Shown here: one piece after another, positions 19,379 to 27,715 of the stretch | Position numbering within the stretch: position 1 is the stretch's first letter | Layout: every line of letters starts with the position of its first letter | Made by a program: the position numbers and the translations under genes | NCBI GenBank assembly: GCA_947491315.1 | Contig: CANLII010000002.1 | Location: 124,001-188,000 of the forward strand | Length of the DNA stretch: 64,000 nt | Direction: 5' to 3' | Source: Ignavibacteria bacterium | GTDB taxonomy: Bacteria > Bacteroidota > Ignavibacteria > Kapaibacteriales > UBA961 | Notes under the pieces: generated by a model | What the model was told of the DNA's origin: nothing | Database searches by the model: none | What the model saw: the letters and a program-made list of their open reading frames with translations, nothing else

Positions 19379-20466
19379 AGCACATAGCACTCATTATGGC
19401 AGGCGGTTCGGGTGAACGCTTTTGGCCATTGAGCAGAAAACATCATCCCAAGCAATTGCTAACACTCTTCTCCAATCAAACTATGCTTGCCGAAGCAGTT
19501 GACAGAATTTCGCATGTCATTCCCAAAGAGCACATTTTCATCATCACCGGTGAGATTTTGAGGGATGCAATCATTCAAGCCTTGCCTAATATTCCACAAG
19601 AAAATATCATCGCCGAACCAGCTAAAAGGAATACAGCTCCATGTTTGGCACTTGGATATGCAATCATTCGCTCCAGATTTCAAGTACCTGCAAGTGAATT
19701 GACAATCGGAGTGTTTACCGCAGATCATTTCATCAGACCTGCAGAAGTATTTGCTGTAGATATACGCAAAGCTCTCAGTCATGCATCAGAACATAAAGAC
19801 ATTGTGACATTTGGAATACCACCATCCAGACCCGAAACGGGCTATGGGTATATTGAATCCGGTGAATCAATACATGATGGTGATTTGAAAGTTGTGCGAA
19901 GTTTCAGAGAAAAACCCAAAATGGAAGATGCCCTTGCCTATATTTCCAAAGGAGGTTTTTACTGGAATAGCGGGATGTTTTTTTACAGACTCGATACATT
20001 TGCCGAAGCCATGAATATTGCCATGCCTGATTCATTTACTGCAATGGAATCTCTCTATGATTGTTTTTTGAATGGATATCCACTTTCTTCAATGCAGATT
20101 ATAGATTCATTTGGTCAATTGGAAGCGACATCCATTGATTATGGTATCATGGAAAGAATCAATAATGTGGTGGTTCTTCCCGCTTCTTTCACATGGGATG
20201 ATGTAGGGTCTTGGGATGCTTTGTCCAGACTTGGAGATACAGATGCTTCAGGCAATATCATCTCCGGTAATTGTCTGGCAATCGATGTAAAAGACAGCAT
20301 AGTGTGGAATGCCAATTCCGAAGTGATGCTTACAACACATTCAGTCACTGGTATGACTATCATTTCCACTCCCGATGCAATCATGGTTTGTCCAACGGAT
20401 AAAGCACAAGATGTAAAATCCATAGTGACTGCATTGCGTAATCAACACAAAGAACAACTTCTCTGA
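19375..20466 (+). CDS. manC: Mannose-1-phosphate guanylyltransferase (short type)
   Basis: It makes GDP-mannose from GTP and mannose-1-phosphate. The start at 19375 overlaps the asd stop and gives MKHIALIMAGGSGERFWPLS, the family N-terminus; a longer frame from 19294 would run inside asd and is rejected. Other motifs are AEPAKRNTAPCLALGYA, FTADHFI, and FREKPKMEDALAYI with WNSGMF. At 363 residues it lacks the C-terminal phosphomannose isomerase domain of the bifunctional enzyme. A second GDP-mannose-type pyrophosphorylase is encoded at 53567. Confidence 0.94.
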   Translation: MKHIALIMAGGSGERFWPLSRKHHPKQLLTLFSNQTMLAEAVDRISHVIPKEHIFIITGEILRDAIIQALPNIPQENIIAEPAKRNTAPCLALGYAIIRSRFQVPASELTIGVFTADHFIRPAEVFAVDIRKALSHASEHKDIVTFGIPPSRPETGYGYIESGESIHDGDLKVVRSFREKPKMEDALAYISKGGFYWNSGMFFYRLDTFAEAMNIAMPDSFTAMESLYDCFLNGYPLSSMQIIDSFGQLEATSIDYGIMERINNVVVLPASFTWDDVGSWDALSRLGDTDASGNIISGNCLAIDVKDSIVWNANSEVMLTTHSVTGMTIISTPDAIMVCPTDKAQDVKSIVTALRNQHKEQLL

Positions 20467-20471
20467 TTGTT

Positions 20472-21578
20472 ATGTCAACACGCTCAACATATGTTCGCAT
20501 CAATTCAGATGCACTGCGATCGAATATTCGCATCATCAGAAATAGCCTTCCTCAAGGAACTGCAATCATGGCCATGGTCAAAGCTAATGCTTATGGACAT
20601 AGCATCATAGATTGTTCCAGAATTGCCCAAGAAGAAGGTATTGATTTTCTAGGAATTGCATTTGCATCCGAAGGAGTGATGATTCGTCAGGCAGGAATTA
20701 CAATGCCGATCATTCTCATGACTCCACCGGAACCTGAAGAATTGGATGCTTTGATCGAATATGGAATTGAGACAATCATCTGTTCTCGAGAAACAATTTC
20801 GACATTGAATGAAAAGGCATTATCGAGAAATACCAGAATTTCTGTGCATGTCTTTATTGATACAGGAATGCATCGTGATGGAATTATGCCTGAAGAAACA
20901 GTCACGATGGTACAAACAATCCTTCAAACTCCAGGTTTGCATTGGAAAGGTATTTGTACTCATTTTGCCACAGCAGATGCAGATGATATGTCATTCATGC
21001 TTAAGCAAAAAGATCTGTTTACAGCATGTTTGAAAGAATTGGAAGTATTGAATCTGAATCCTGAATTCATTCATATTGGTAATTCAGCTGCACTCATGCG
21101 CATGCCTGAGAGTATTGGAAATCTTGCAAGGCCTGGACTTTCCATCTATGGCTATTCCCCGATAAAAGGATTATTCCCCGGTTTACAACCCATACTTTCA
21201 TTGCATTCAACCGTGATGTCGATTCGCAAAGTAAAACAAGGTGAATATGTTTCTTATGGCAGATCATTCATTGCCGAAAAGGATACAATTATTGGTTCTA
21301 TACCTATTGGCTATGGTGATGGTTTGTTTCGTGGATTGACCGGCAAATTGCACTGCATCATACATGGAATGAAATTTCCAATCGTGGGAAATATCTGCAT
21401 GGATGAATGCATGGTTGATTTGGGTGATTCTAATATTCAGGTAGGATCATCTGTAACTTTCATCGGAAATGACAATGGTACCGAGCAAAGTGCCGAAGAT
21501 TTGGCTTCTCTGCTCAATACCATTCCCTATGAAATCACAACAGCAATTTCAGCAAGAGTGCCTCGCATCATTGCATGA
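20472..21578 (+). CDS. alr: Alanine racemase
   Basis: It supplies D-alanine for peptidoglycan. The PLP lysine lies in MAMVKANAYGHS (~residue 36) and the catalytic Tyr in VSYGRSF; GYGDGLFR and NICMDECMVDLG are also conserved. Length of 368 residues is normal for a stand-alone Alr without a fused MurF domain. It follows manC by five bases. It converges with, and overlaps by 11 bases, the symporter gene on the other strand. Confidence 0.96.
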   Translation: MSTRSTYVRINSDALRSNIRIIRNSLPQGTAIMAMVKANAYGHSIIDCSRIAQEEGIDFLGIAFASEGVMIRQAGITMPIILMTPPEPEELDALIEYGIETIICSRETISTLNEKALSRNTRISVHVFIDTGMHRDGIMPEETVTMVQTILQTPGLHWKGICTHFATADADDMSFMLKQKDLFTACLKELEVLNLNPEFIHIGNSAALMRMPESIGNLARPGLSIYGYSPIKGLFPGLQPILSLHSTVMSIRKVKQGEYVSYGRSFIAEKDTIIGSIPIGYGDGLFRGLTGKLHCIIHGMKFPIVGNICMDECMVDLGDSNIQVGSSVTFIGNDNGTEQSAEDLASLLNTIPYEITTAISARVPRIIA

Positions 21579-22875
21579 GCGCAGGATCCAATATCTCTTG
21601 ATCCGTTCCAAATACCTCTGCTTTCTCATCATTGAATTCACCTTCCCAGCGAGCAATTACTACTGTTGCCAGACAATTACCGAGTAGATTTACAGAAGTT
21701 CTGGCCATATCCATCAATTCATCAATCCCAAAAATCATTGCCACGCCCAATGCACCAATGCCGGGTGGCAAAAAAGAAGAAAGAGTAGCCAGCAAAATGA
21801 CAAGTGAAGCCCTTGGAACGGCTGCAACACCTTTCGATGTGATCATGAGTGATAACATCATCATGATTTGTTGTTCAAATGTGAAGGTGAATCCCGGAAT
21901 GGTGGTGGCGGCTGCCTGAGCAACAAATACCGAAGCCATAGCCAGATACAGTGTTGTTCCATCAAGATTAAAACTGTAGCCGGTTGGCATCACAAATCCA
22001 ACTATGCGCTTTGGAACACCGAGTCGCTCCATATTTTGCATTGCTTTGGGAAGAGCAGACTCACTGCTTGTGGTCACAAATGCTAGAATGAATGGTTCTC
22101 GTATCGCTTTGAGAAAAGGCTTGAGAGGTACGCGGAAAAGAAGAACCACTGCACCAAGAACGAACACTACAAAAAGGACGAGAGCTATATAGAGTGATAA
22201 TACCAACATTCCCAAATTTGCAAGAACGCCCAATCCTTGATGACTTATTGTGACAGCCATTGCAGCGCCAACTCCGAATGGGGCAAACATCATGATAAAT
22301 CCGGTGAACTTGAACATGATTTGCGCCAGTGAATCGCATATTGCCACTATCGGCTTTCCGCGATCTCCAATGGCAGTCAATGCCATCGCAAAGAGAATGG
22401 AAAATGCGACTATTTGCAGTACATCACCTTTGGCCATTGCATCGATGATGCTGGAAGGAAATATATGAACTATAGTTTCAATTAATGTTTTGGGATGATT
22501 TTGTGCGATGATTCCGAGTGAACCAGGATCTCCATTCAGCACTATTCCATGTCCGGGTTGTACAATATTGACCACAGCAAGTCCAAGAAATAAAGCAATC
22601 GTAGTCACAATCTCGAAATACAAAATCGACTTTGCTCCCATTCTTCCAACTTTTTTCAGGTCTCCACCACCGGCAATTCCAATAACGATTGTTGAAAAAA
22701 CCAATGGAGCAATAATGGACTTGATCAAATTGAGAAAGATATCTCTCATAAATGAAAGTGAAGATGAAAACTCGGGAGCGATCCAACCGAGAAAAACCCC
22801 GAAGACAAGTCCAAAGAGAATCTGCTTGGTCAGTGATATATGCCACCAAGGTTTATTGACATGTTGTGCATGCAT
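21568..22875 (-). CDS. Dicarboxylate/amino acid:cation symporter (DAACS family)
   Basis: An inner-membrane transporter of the GltP/DctA family that takes up glutamate, aspartate or C4-dicarboxylates with H+ or Na+. Eight hydrophobic helices and two hairpins are expected. The signature TTSSESALPKAMQNM (HP1 serine-rich motif) and PTGYSFNLDGTTLYLAMA (NMDGT-like motif) are clear. ATG 22875 is preferred over the TTG at 22890. The gene is 24 bases after the beta-propeller gene on the same strand and probably shares its promoter. Confidence 0.93.
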   Translation of the reverse strand: MHAQHVNKPWWHISLTKQILFGLVFGVFLGWIAPEFSSSLSFMRDIFLNLIKSIIAPLVFSTIVIGIAGGGDLKKVGRMGAKSILYFEIVTTIALFLGLAVVNIVQPGHGIVLNGDPGSLGIIAQNHPKTLIETIVHIFPSSIIDAMAKGDVLQIVAFSILFAMALTAIGDRGKPIVAICDSLAQIMFKFTGFIMMFAPFGVGAAMAVTISHQGLGVLANLGMLVLSLYIALVLFVVFVLGAVVLLFRVPLKPFLKAIREPFILAFVTTSSESALPKAMQNMERLGVPKRIVGFVMPTGYSFNLDGTTLYLAMASVFVAQAAATTIPGFTFTFEQQIMMMLSLMITSKGVAAVPRASLVILLATLSSFLPPGIGALGVAMIFGIDELMDMARTSVNLLGNCLATVVIARWEGEFNDEKAEVFGTDQEILDPALMQ

Positions 22876-22899
22876 AATTACAGCATCCAAAAGTGAGGA

Positions 22900-23940
22900 T
22901 TAATCATTCCAATCAGCAATGAAGACATTGGTATCGCCTGACTTTTTATTCAATCGATTTGAACAAAAGACCAGTTTTTTTCCATCGGATGTGAACATCG
23001 GGAAGCCATCAAATTCGCCGGAATAGGTGATGCGTTCCAGTCCTGTTCCATCACTATTGATCAGAAATAAATCAAAATTTCTGCCTTTTGCATCATCCAT
23101 GTTTGAGCAAAATATGATGCGTCTTCCATCAGGGTGCATGAAAGGAGCAAAATTCGCGGCTCCATTATTTGTGACCCGAATAATGTTGGAACCATCAATA
23201 TCCATGACATAGATATCAAGTTTTGAGGGTCGTACAAGATTTTCACGCACAAGTGCTGTATGTTTTTCAAGATCTTCTCCTATCGGCCTTGAAGCTCTGA
23301 ATACGATCTTCTTGCCATCCGGACTAAAGAAAGCACCGCCATCATAGCCGGGCGCATGGGTGATTCTTCGAATATTGGTTCCATCCACATTACAGGTAAA
23401 CAGTTCAATATCATCATCGATGATTGCAGTATAGACTATAGTCTTGCCATCAGGAGAAACAGTTGCCTCTGCATCATAATTATTTCCCTTAATGATTGTG
23501 GACAGAATCTTTCCTGTTGCAGTATCAGCTCTCACGATATCATATGTTGGATAGAGTGGCCACACATAACCTTTGGAAAAATCCGGAGGCGGAGGACAAA
23601 TTGGATCATTATATGCCGTTGTGGCATAAATGATTGAGCCATCAGGAAGGAAATATGAGCAAGTTGTTCTACCTTGACCATTGGAAACTCTTTTCATGTG
23701 ATTACCTGTAATATCCATTACATAGATTTGATCACATGATTCATCAGGGCCTCTTCTCTGAAAAACCAAAGAAGCATTATCATAGGAAAGATATGCCTCG
23801 GCATTCTCGCCTTCAAATGTGAGCATTCGAATATTCTTCAGGCGTTTTTCTTGTGGCAGATATTCATTCTCGCTGAGCGGTCTTCCTTGACCATTCAATT
23901 CGATTTGCATGAAGAGTGTTAGAACAAGTAACAATATCAT
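22900..23940 (-). CDS. Secreted TolB/PD40-type beta-propeller protein
   Basis: A 346-residue protein with a short signal peptide (ending near NGQ). It contains about six PD40/WD40-like blades built on repeats such as SPDGKTIVYTA, SPDGKKIVFRAS, HPDGRRIIFCSN and TSDGKKLVFCSN, each paired with a DGTNIRRIT-like strand. It resembles the C-terminal propeller of TolB but lacks the TolB N-terminal domain. Likely a periplasmic or surface binding protein; the partner is unknown. ATG 23940 is preferred to a TTG at 23946. A strong Bacteroidota-type promoter lies just upstream. Confidence 0.82.
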   Translation of the reverse strand: MILLLVLTLFMQIELNGQGRPLSENEYLPQEKRLKNIRMLTFEGENAEAYLSYDNASLVFQRRGPDESCDQIYVMDITGNHMKRVSNGQGRTTCSYFLPDGSIIYATTAYNDPICPPPPDFSKGYVWPLYPTYDIVRADTATGKILSTIIKGNNYDAEATVSPDGKTIVYTAIIDDDIELFTCNVDGTNIRRITHAPGYDGGAFFSPDGKKIVFRASRPIGEDLEKHTALVRENLVRPSKLDIYVMDIDGSNIIRVTNNGAANFAPFMHPDGRRIIFCSNMDDAKGRNFDLFLINSDGTGLERITYSGEFDGFPMFTSDGKKLVFCSNRLNKKSGDTNVFIADWND

Positions 23941-23971
23941 TTTCAACTAAAAAAATGTTGGAAAATCCGCA

Positions 23972-24002
23972 CAAAGATACACTTATCATAAGGAAACGAC
24001 AA
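23972..24002 (-). promoter_or_regulatory. Bacteroidota-type promoter (TTG-N20-TATCTTTG)
   Basis: On the minus strand a TTG (plus bases 24000-24002) is followed after exactly 20 bases by TATCTTTG (plus bases 23972-23979), a full match to TAnnTTTG. Transcription would start near 23965, about 25 bases before the propeller-protein ATG at 23940. Confidence 0.75.
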
Positions 24003-24047
24003 TCAGTATTCCCTTTCTCTGATGTCCTAAATTCTGTATTTTAAGCC

Positions 24048-24818
24048 ATGATTGATAGAATTCATCGATATTTCTTATATCTCACAATTGTGATTTCCAC
24101 TATTCTTTCCTGCATGGGATGCATGGACAGCAGAGTATTATCCTCGGATGAATTACCGGGAAGCCAATTAAGGGGATCAGTGCGACTTCTCTCAGAAGAC
24201 AACTCATTTGCCATAAACAAGAATTTGGTACTCGTCAAACTTGAAGGTACCGGATTTGAGACTTTAACCGATACAGCCGGTAGATGGACTTTGAATCTCA
24301 TACCCAAAGGTACTTATACCATATTGTATTCCAAGCCGGGATACTCAAATGTCAAACGGTTTTCAGTGCGCTCCGATGGAGCCATGCCGGTCATAGTCAA
24401 TCCAATCACCTTAGTGCAAACTCCACCATTTAGTGTTGATTCAATTTCACTTGAGATTGAAGGTGACAGCTTGGAAATACTCTGTAGAATCAATCAAATA
24501 TCAGATGTTCAGCGAAGGATTATCCTCTATATTGATTCCAATGTAATTGATCCCTTACAACGCAATCGCTATGTGTTCACGGATATTGGTCTAATCATTG
24601 ACCCCGGAAATTCAATCGGAAGCATTCGAATTTCATTATCACGCTTTTATGATTCAGGTTTTGTATCTGGTAAAATCATCCATTTCGCCGGCTTCTCAAT
24701 CTTGCGTTTTGAAGCCACAGCTGATGAATCGTTTTTCGCAATTGACCCAATTACCAAAAAAACAATTTTCTGGAATGTGAATACAAATGGGGCAAGTGCT
24801 CAATTTACATTACCATAG
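24048..24818 (+). CDS. Lipoprotein with carboxypeptidase-regulatory-like domain
   Basis: 256 residues. A hydrophobic N-terminus (YFLYLTIVISTILSC) ends in a lipobox-like region with two cysteines, SCMGC, so it is probably lipid-anchored. Residues ~42-125 resemble a carboxypeptidase-regulatory-like (transthyretin-like) domain: RGSVRLLS, then TDTAGRWTLNLIPKGTYTI. The remaining beta-rich part matches nothing I recognise. It is 36 bases before the S8 protease on the same strand and may be co-transcribed with the two large T9SS cargo genes that follow. Confidence 0.7.
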   Translation: MIDRIHRYFLYLTIVISTILSCMGCMDSRVLSSDELPGSQLRGSVRLLSEDNSFAINKNLVLVKLEGTGFETLTDTAGRWTLNLIPKGTYTILYSKPGYSNVKRFSVRSDGAMPVIVNPITLVQTPPFSVDSISLEIEGDSLEILCRINQISDVQRRIILYIDSNVIDPLQRNRYVFTDIGLIIDPGNSIGSIRISLSRFYDSGFVSGKIIHFAGFSILRFEATADESFFAIDPITKKTIFWNVNTNGASAQFTLP

Positions 24819-24854
24819 AAACAAAAGCTCAAAAGAGTTGTCTTTGCAAGTATC

Positions 24855-27680
24855 ATGAATAATCTTTCTCTACATATAGCAAGTACTACCTGGAAATTGA
24901 TTGCCGGCATAATCGGCATGCTCCTCAGTTTTCATTCTCATGCTCATGGCATACAATCGAATATCATGCAGACTCAATCCATGAATATTCGCCTGAAACC
25001 ATTCAAAACACTAGACGATCTACAGATACAACTTTCTCAATCAACCCTTCCCGTTTTGTCCGCATCCACATTCAATCATATACTTCCGCTGCCGCTTCGG
25101 ATTCCCTATACAAGTGACCAATCCACAAGATTGCACATAAAGCCTGCTCATGAGAGATTGTCTCGCACATATACCATGAGCATTCCTGATGGGATTTCAA
25201 TATCAGCAGTATTGAAAGTTCTCAAGAATGAGATTGATCTCATTGAAGTAGCAGAACCTCGATTTTCAGAACAGATATTATTCAGGCCTGATGATACATA
25301 TCTAGTTCAGCAAAATTTTCTGAGCACGATTAAAGCATTTGAAGGTTGGGATTTATATCAAGGAGACTCATCGATTGTCATAGGCATCATTGACAATGGT
25401 TTTCTACAAAATCACGAAGATTTGAAGGACAATATCTCAATCAATCGTTCAGAAATCGAGAATAATGGCATTGATGATGATCAAAATGGTTTCATGGATG
25501 ATTATCGAGGAGTCAATCTTGCATGGCCGAATGATGGTACACCTGCTGGTAGTACTTTTCTTGATTATGATGGACATGGAACAACTGTCGCAGGAGTGGC
25601 TTCGGCAACTTGGAACAATGCAAAAGGCATTGCAGGAGTAGGTGCCAAATGCAGATTTTTTCCAATCAAGGCCGGTAAAGAAGGTTCAGACAGAGTAGAA
25701 TATGGATATGAAGGAATTCTCTATGGAATCATGCGTGGCTTCCCTGTTTTGAATTGCAGTTGGGGCTCAGCCAATTCCTATTCGGAAATCAATCAAAGCA
25801 TCATTGATTTTGCAGTTGAAAGGAATGTCTTAATTGTTGCCGGATCAGGCAATGACAATAATCGCGCTCCTGTGTACCCCGCATCATATCGCGGAGTGAT
25901 GTCAGTGGGAGAAACCGATATCTCAGATGCAAAATCCATGGGCTCTTCATGGGGATGGTCTATGGACATCATGGCGCCTGGATACAATGTTCGTACAACA
26001 GACAATTTCGATTTCACCTATACTACGATGAATGGTACTTCATTTGCCGCCCCAATCATAGCAGGTTGTGTTGCATTGGTACATGGAAAATATCCATTGG
26101 CTTCCATGGAAGTAATTGAAGAGCATCTAAAGGCTACGGCAGATCCGATTGATTTGGCGAATACCTTTCTTACTGGATTCCTCCCCGGAAGAGTGAATAT
26201 ACAGCGTGCATTGCAGGAATCACCACTCGAAAGACCATATCTCAAAGTGGATTGGAGTTTGGATGATGTTCAAAGAAAAGCAGTTGGTGATACCATACTT
26301 TTAAAATTGTTCATTAAAAATATTAGCGACAGAGATGCCAAGATGATTGTCCTTCGCTTTTCAGCGTTGGAAACATTCTTCAGACCTTTCAAACTATTGG
26401 ACACCCTTAGATTTATTAATGGAATTGGAATTGGTACCACAGATTCAAGCATTGTGTTTCGAATGATCATCGAGGAAAAAAGTGATGCGGAATTCTATCA
26501 TTCGTTAAAAATATTTGAGGATAATGGTCCACTTCCAACAGTACTGATTCCCATACGCCCAATTCCGGTCATAACCGACTTTGAAAGTGATCATTTGGCA
26601 TTTTCAATCGGTGATTTTGGCTCATTGGGATATGTCAATGACAGAACCGTAGGTAGTGCAGGGAATGAACAATTCGATGGCTTGGGATTTATATTGAAAA
26701 ATCATGGATCTATGCTTTATGATGGTGGACTAGTGGCGGGATCTTCAGGTAATATCATAACAGGTTTTCCAAGTTCTTCAGGATTTGAGCCAAGAATTCG
26801 ATTTGCGCATTCCAAAGAAGGTGCATTCGCTATATTGACTGATAGTTTAAATCCAAGTGGCAATCGTATAGGTATTTCGATCAAACAAACCATTGAAAAG
26901 CTTGCTCCGAATAGTGTGACATTCAAGTTTACGCTGATAAACATGAACGATTCGCCAATATTCAATCCTGGATTTGGCATTTTTGGTGACTGGGATATTG
27001 GTAATTATGGAAGAGAAAATAGAGTTGAGCGTTTCGCAGAAGCAATTCCAAATCACATGTTGGGAAGAGCCGATGCTGAAATTTCTTGGAGAAATGGTCG
27101 TTTTGCAGGATTTCCTCATCCTTTTGTAGGGATTTTGTGTTTTGCTCCCGTGAAAGAAACTGCATTCAAGCCACAAGTTGCAGGCATGAATGCAACTGTT
27201 TTTTCGGGAACAGATCAAGAGTTCACAGCTCTCTTACAAGCAGGAAACAGTATACAGTATGGTGCAAGTGGCGATATATCAATGTTTTGCGGAGCAAAGT
27301 TCGAAAAAGCATTGCTTCCCGGCGATTCCGTGATTGCTTATATCGTCATTGGTTCAGATACTTCCCGAACTTTGCTGAAAGATCATTTGCAATCAGCAAT
27401 AGAAGAAATTGAAGGACCTGTTTCGATTGATGAGTTGTCAGAGGAGACGGGCATCCTAATGTCTGAAGATGAAAGTGCAATACACTTTGAAATTTGCGGA
27501 GAAAAATATCAAGCAATTCATACATTTTCTCTGCTTAACTTGCAAGGTCGGAATGTGTTTACTGGTCTTATAGGTGATAGCTTTATTCGTATAGAAAAAA
27601 GCTTGTTACCAAAAGGTGTTTATTTCCTCTGTCTAAATGGCGAAAATTCAAGTGTAACGCCATTTGTTTTACATCGTTAA
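24855..27680 (+). CDS. Subtilisin-like (S8) serine protease, T9SS-exported
   Basis: A 941-residue secreted protease. A signal region (~residues 1-32) and a propeptide lead to the S8 domain (~160-460) with the catalytic triad D180 (GIIDNGF), H241 (DGHGTTVAG) and S396 (NGTSFAAP). The Asp motif is DNG instead of the usual DTG/DSG, but the triad is complete. Downstream are beta-rich domains (~480-850) and a C-terminal T9SS-like sorting domain (TFSLLNLQGRNVFTGL, then LPKGVYFLCL). It probably degrades extracellular protein. The SBBP-repeat gene follows after 35 bases. Confidence 0.9.
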   Translation: MNNLSLHIASTTWKLIAGIIGMLLSFHSHAHGIQSNIMQTQSMNIRLKPFKTLDDLQIQLSQSTLPVLSASTFNHILPLPLRIPYTSDQSTRLHIKPAHERLSRTYTMSIPDGISISAVLKVLKNEIDLIEVAEPRFSEQILFRPDDTYLVQQNFLSTIKAFEGWDLYQGDSSIVIGIIDNGFLQNHEDLKDNISINRSEIENNGIDDDQNGFMDDYRGVNLAWPNDGTPAGSTFLDYDGHGTTVAGVASATWNNAKGIAGVGAKCRFFPIKAGKEGSDRVEYGYEGILYGIMRGFPVLNCSWGSANSYSEINQSIIDFAVERNVLIVAGSGNDNNRAPVYPASYRGVMSVGETDISDAKSMGSSWGWSMDIMAPGYNVRTTDNFDFTYTTMNGTSFAAPIIAGCVALVHGKYPLASMEVIEEHLKATADPIDLANTFLTGFLPGRVNIQRALQESPLERPYLKVDWSLDDVQRKAVGDTILLKLFIKNISDRDAKMIVLRFSALETFFRPFKLLDTLRFINGIGIGTTDSSIVFRMIIEEKSDAEFYHSLKIFEDNGPLPTVLIPIRPIPVITDFESDHLAFSIGDFGSLGYVNDRTVGSAGNEQFDGLGFILKNHGSMLYDGGLVAGSSGNIITGFPSSSGFEPRIRFAHSKEGAFAILTDSLNPSGNRIGISIKQTIEKLAPNSVTFKFTLINMNDSPIFNPGFGIFGDWDIGNYGRENRVERFAEAIPNHMLGRADAEISWRNGRFAGFPHPFVGILCFAPVKETAFKPQVAGMNATVFSGTDQEFTALLQAGNSIQYGASGDISMFCGAKFEKALLPGDSVIAYIVIGSDTSRTLLKDHLQSAIEEIEGPVSIDELSEETGILMSEDESAIHFEICGEKYQAIHTFSLLNLQGRNVFTGLIGDSFIRIEKSLLPKGVYFLCLNGENSSVTPFVLHR

Positions 27681-27715
27681 ATTTATAATTTTATAGTTAG
27701 TCGGAGTTGTAGCTT

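Noticed and set aside
22478-22903. Open frames on both strands over the symporter gene
   Set aside because: They are shadows of a well-conserved DAACS transporter gene and show no protein-like pattern of their own.
24084-24136. Possible frameshift between the lipoprotein signal and its domain
   Set aside because: The frame continues without break through the lipobox into the regulatory-like domain; no frameshift is needed.
26847-27412. Frames of 108-134 codons inside the S8 protease and SBBP genes
   Set aside because: They lie in other frames of clearly coding DNA, are Cys/Arg-rich or Ser/Pro-rich in a non-protein-like way, and lack start signals.
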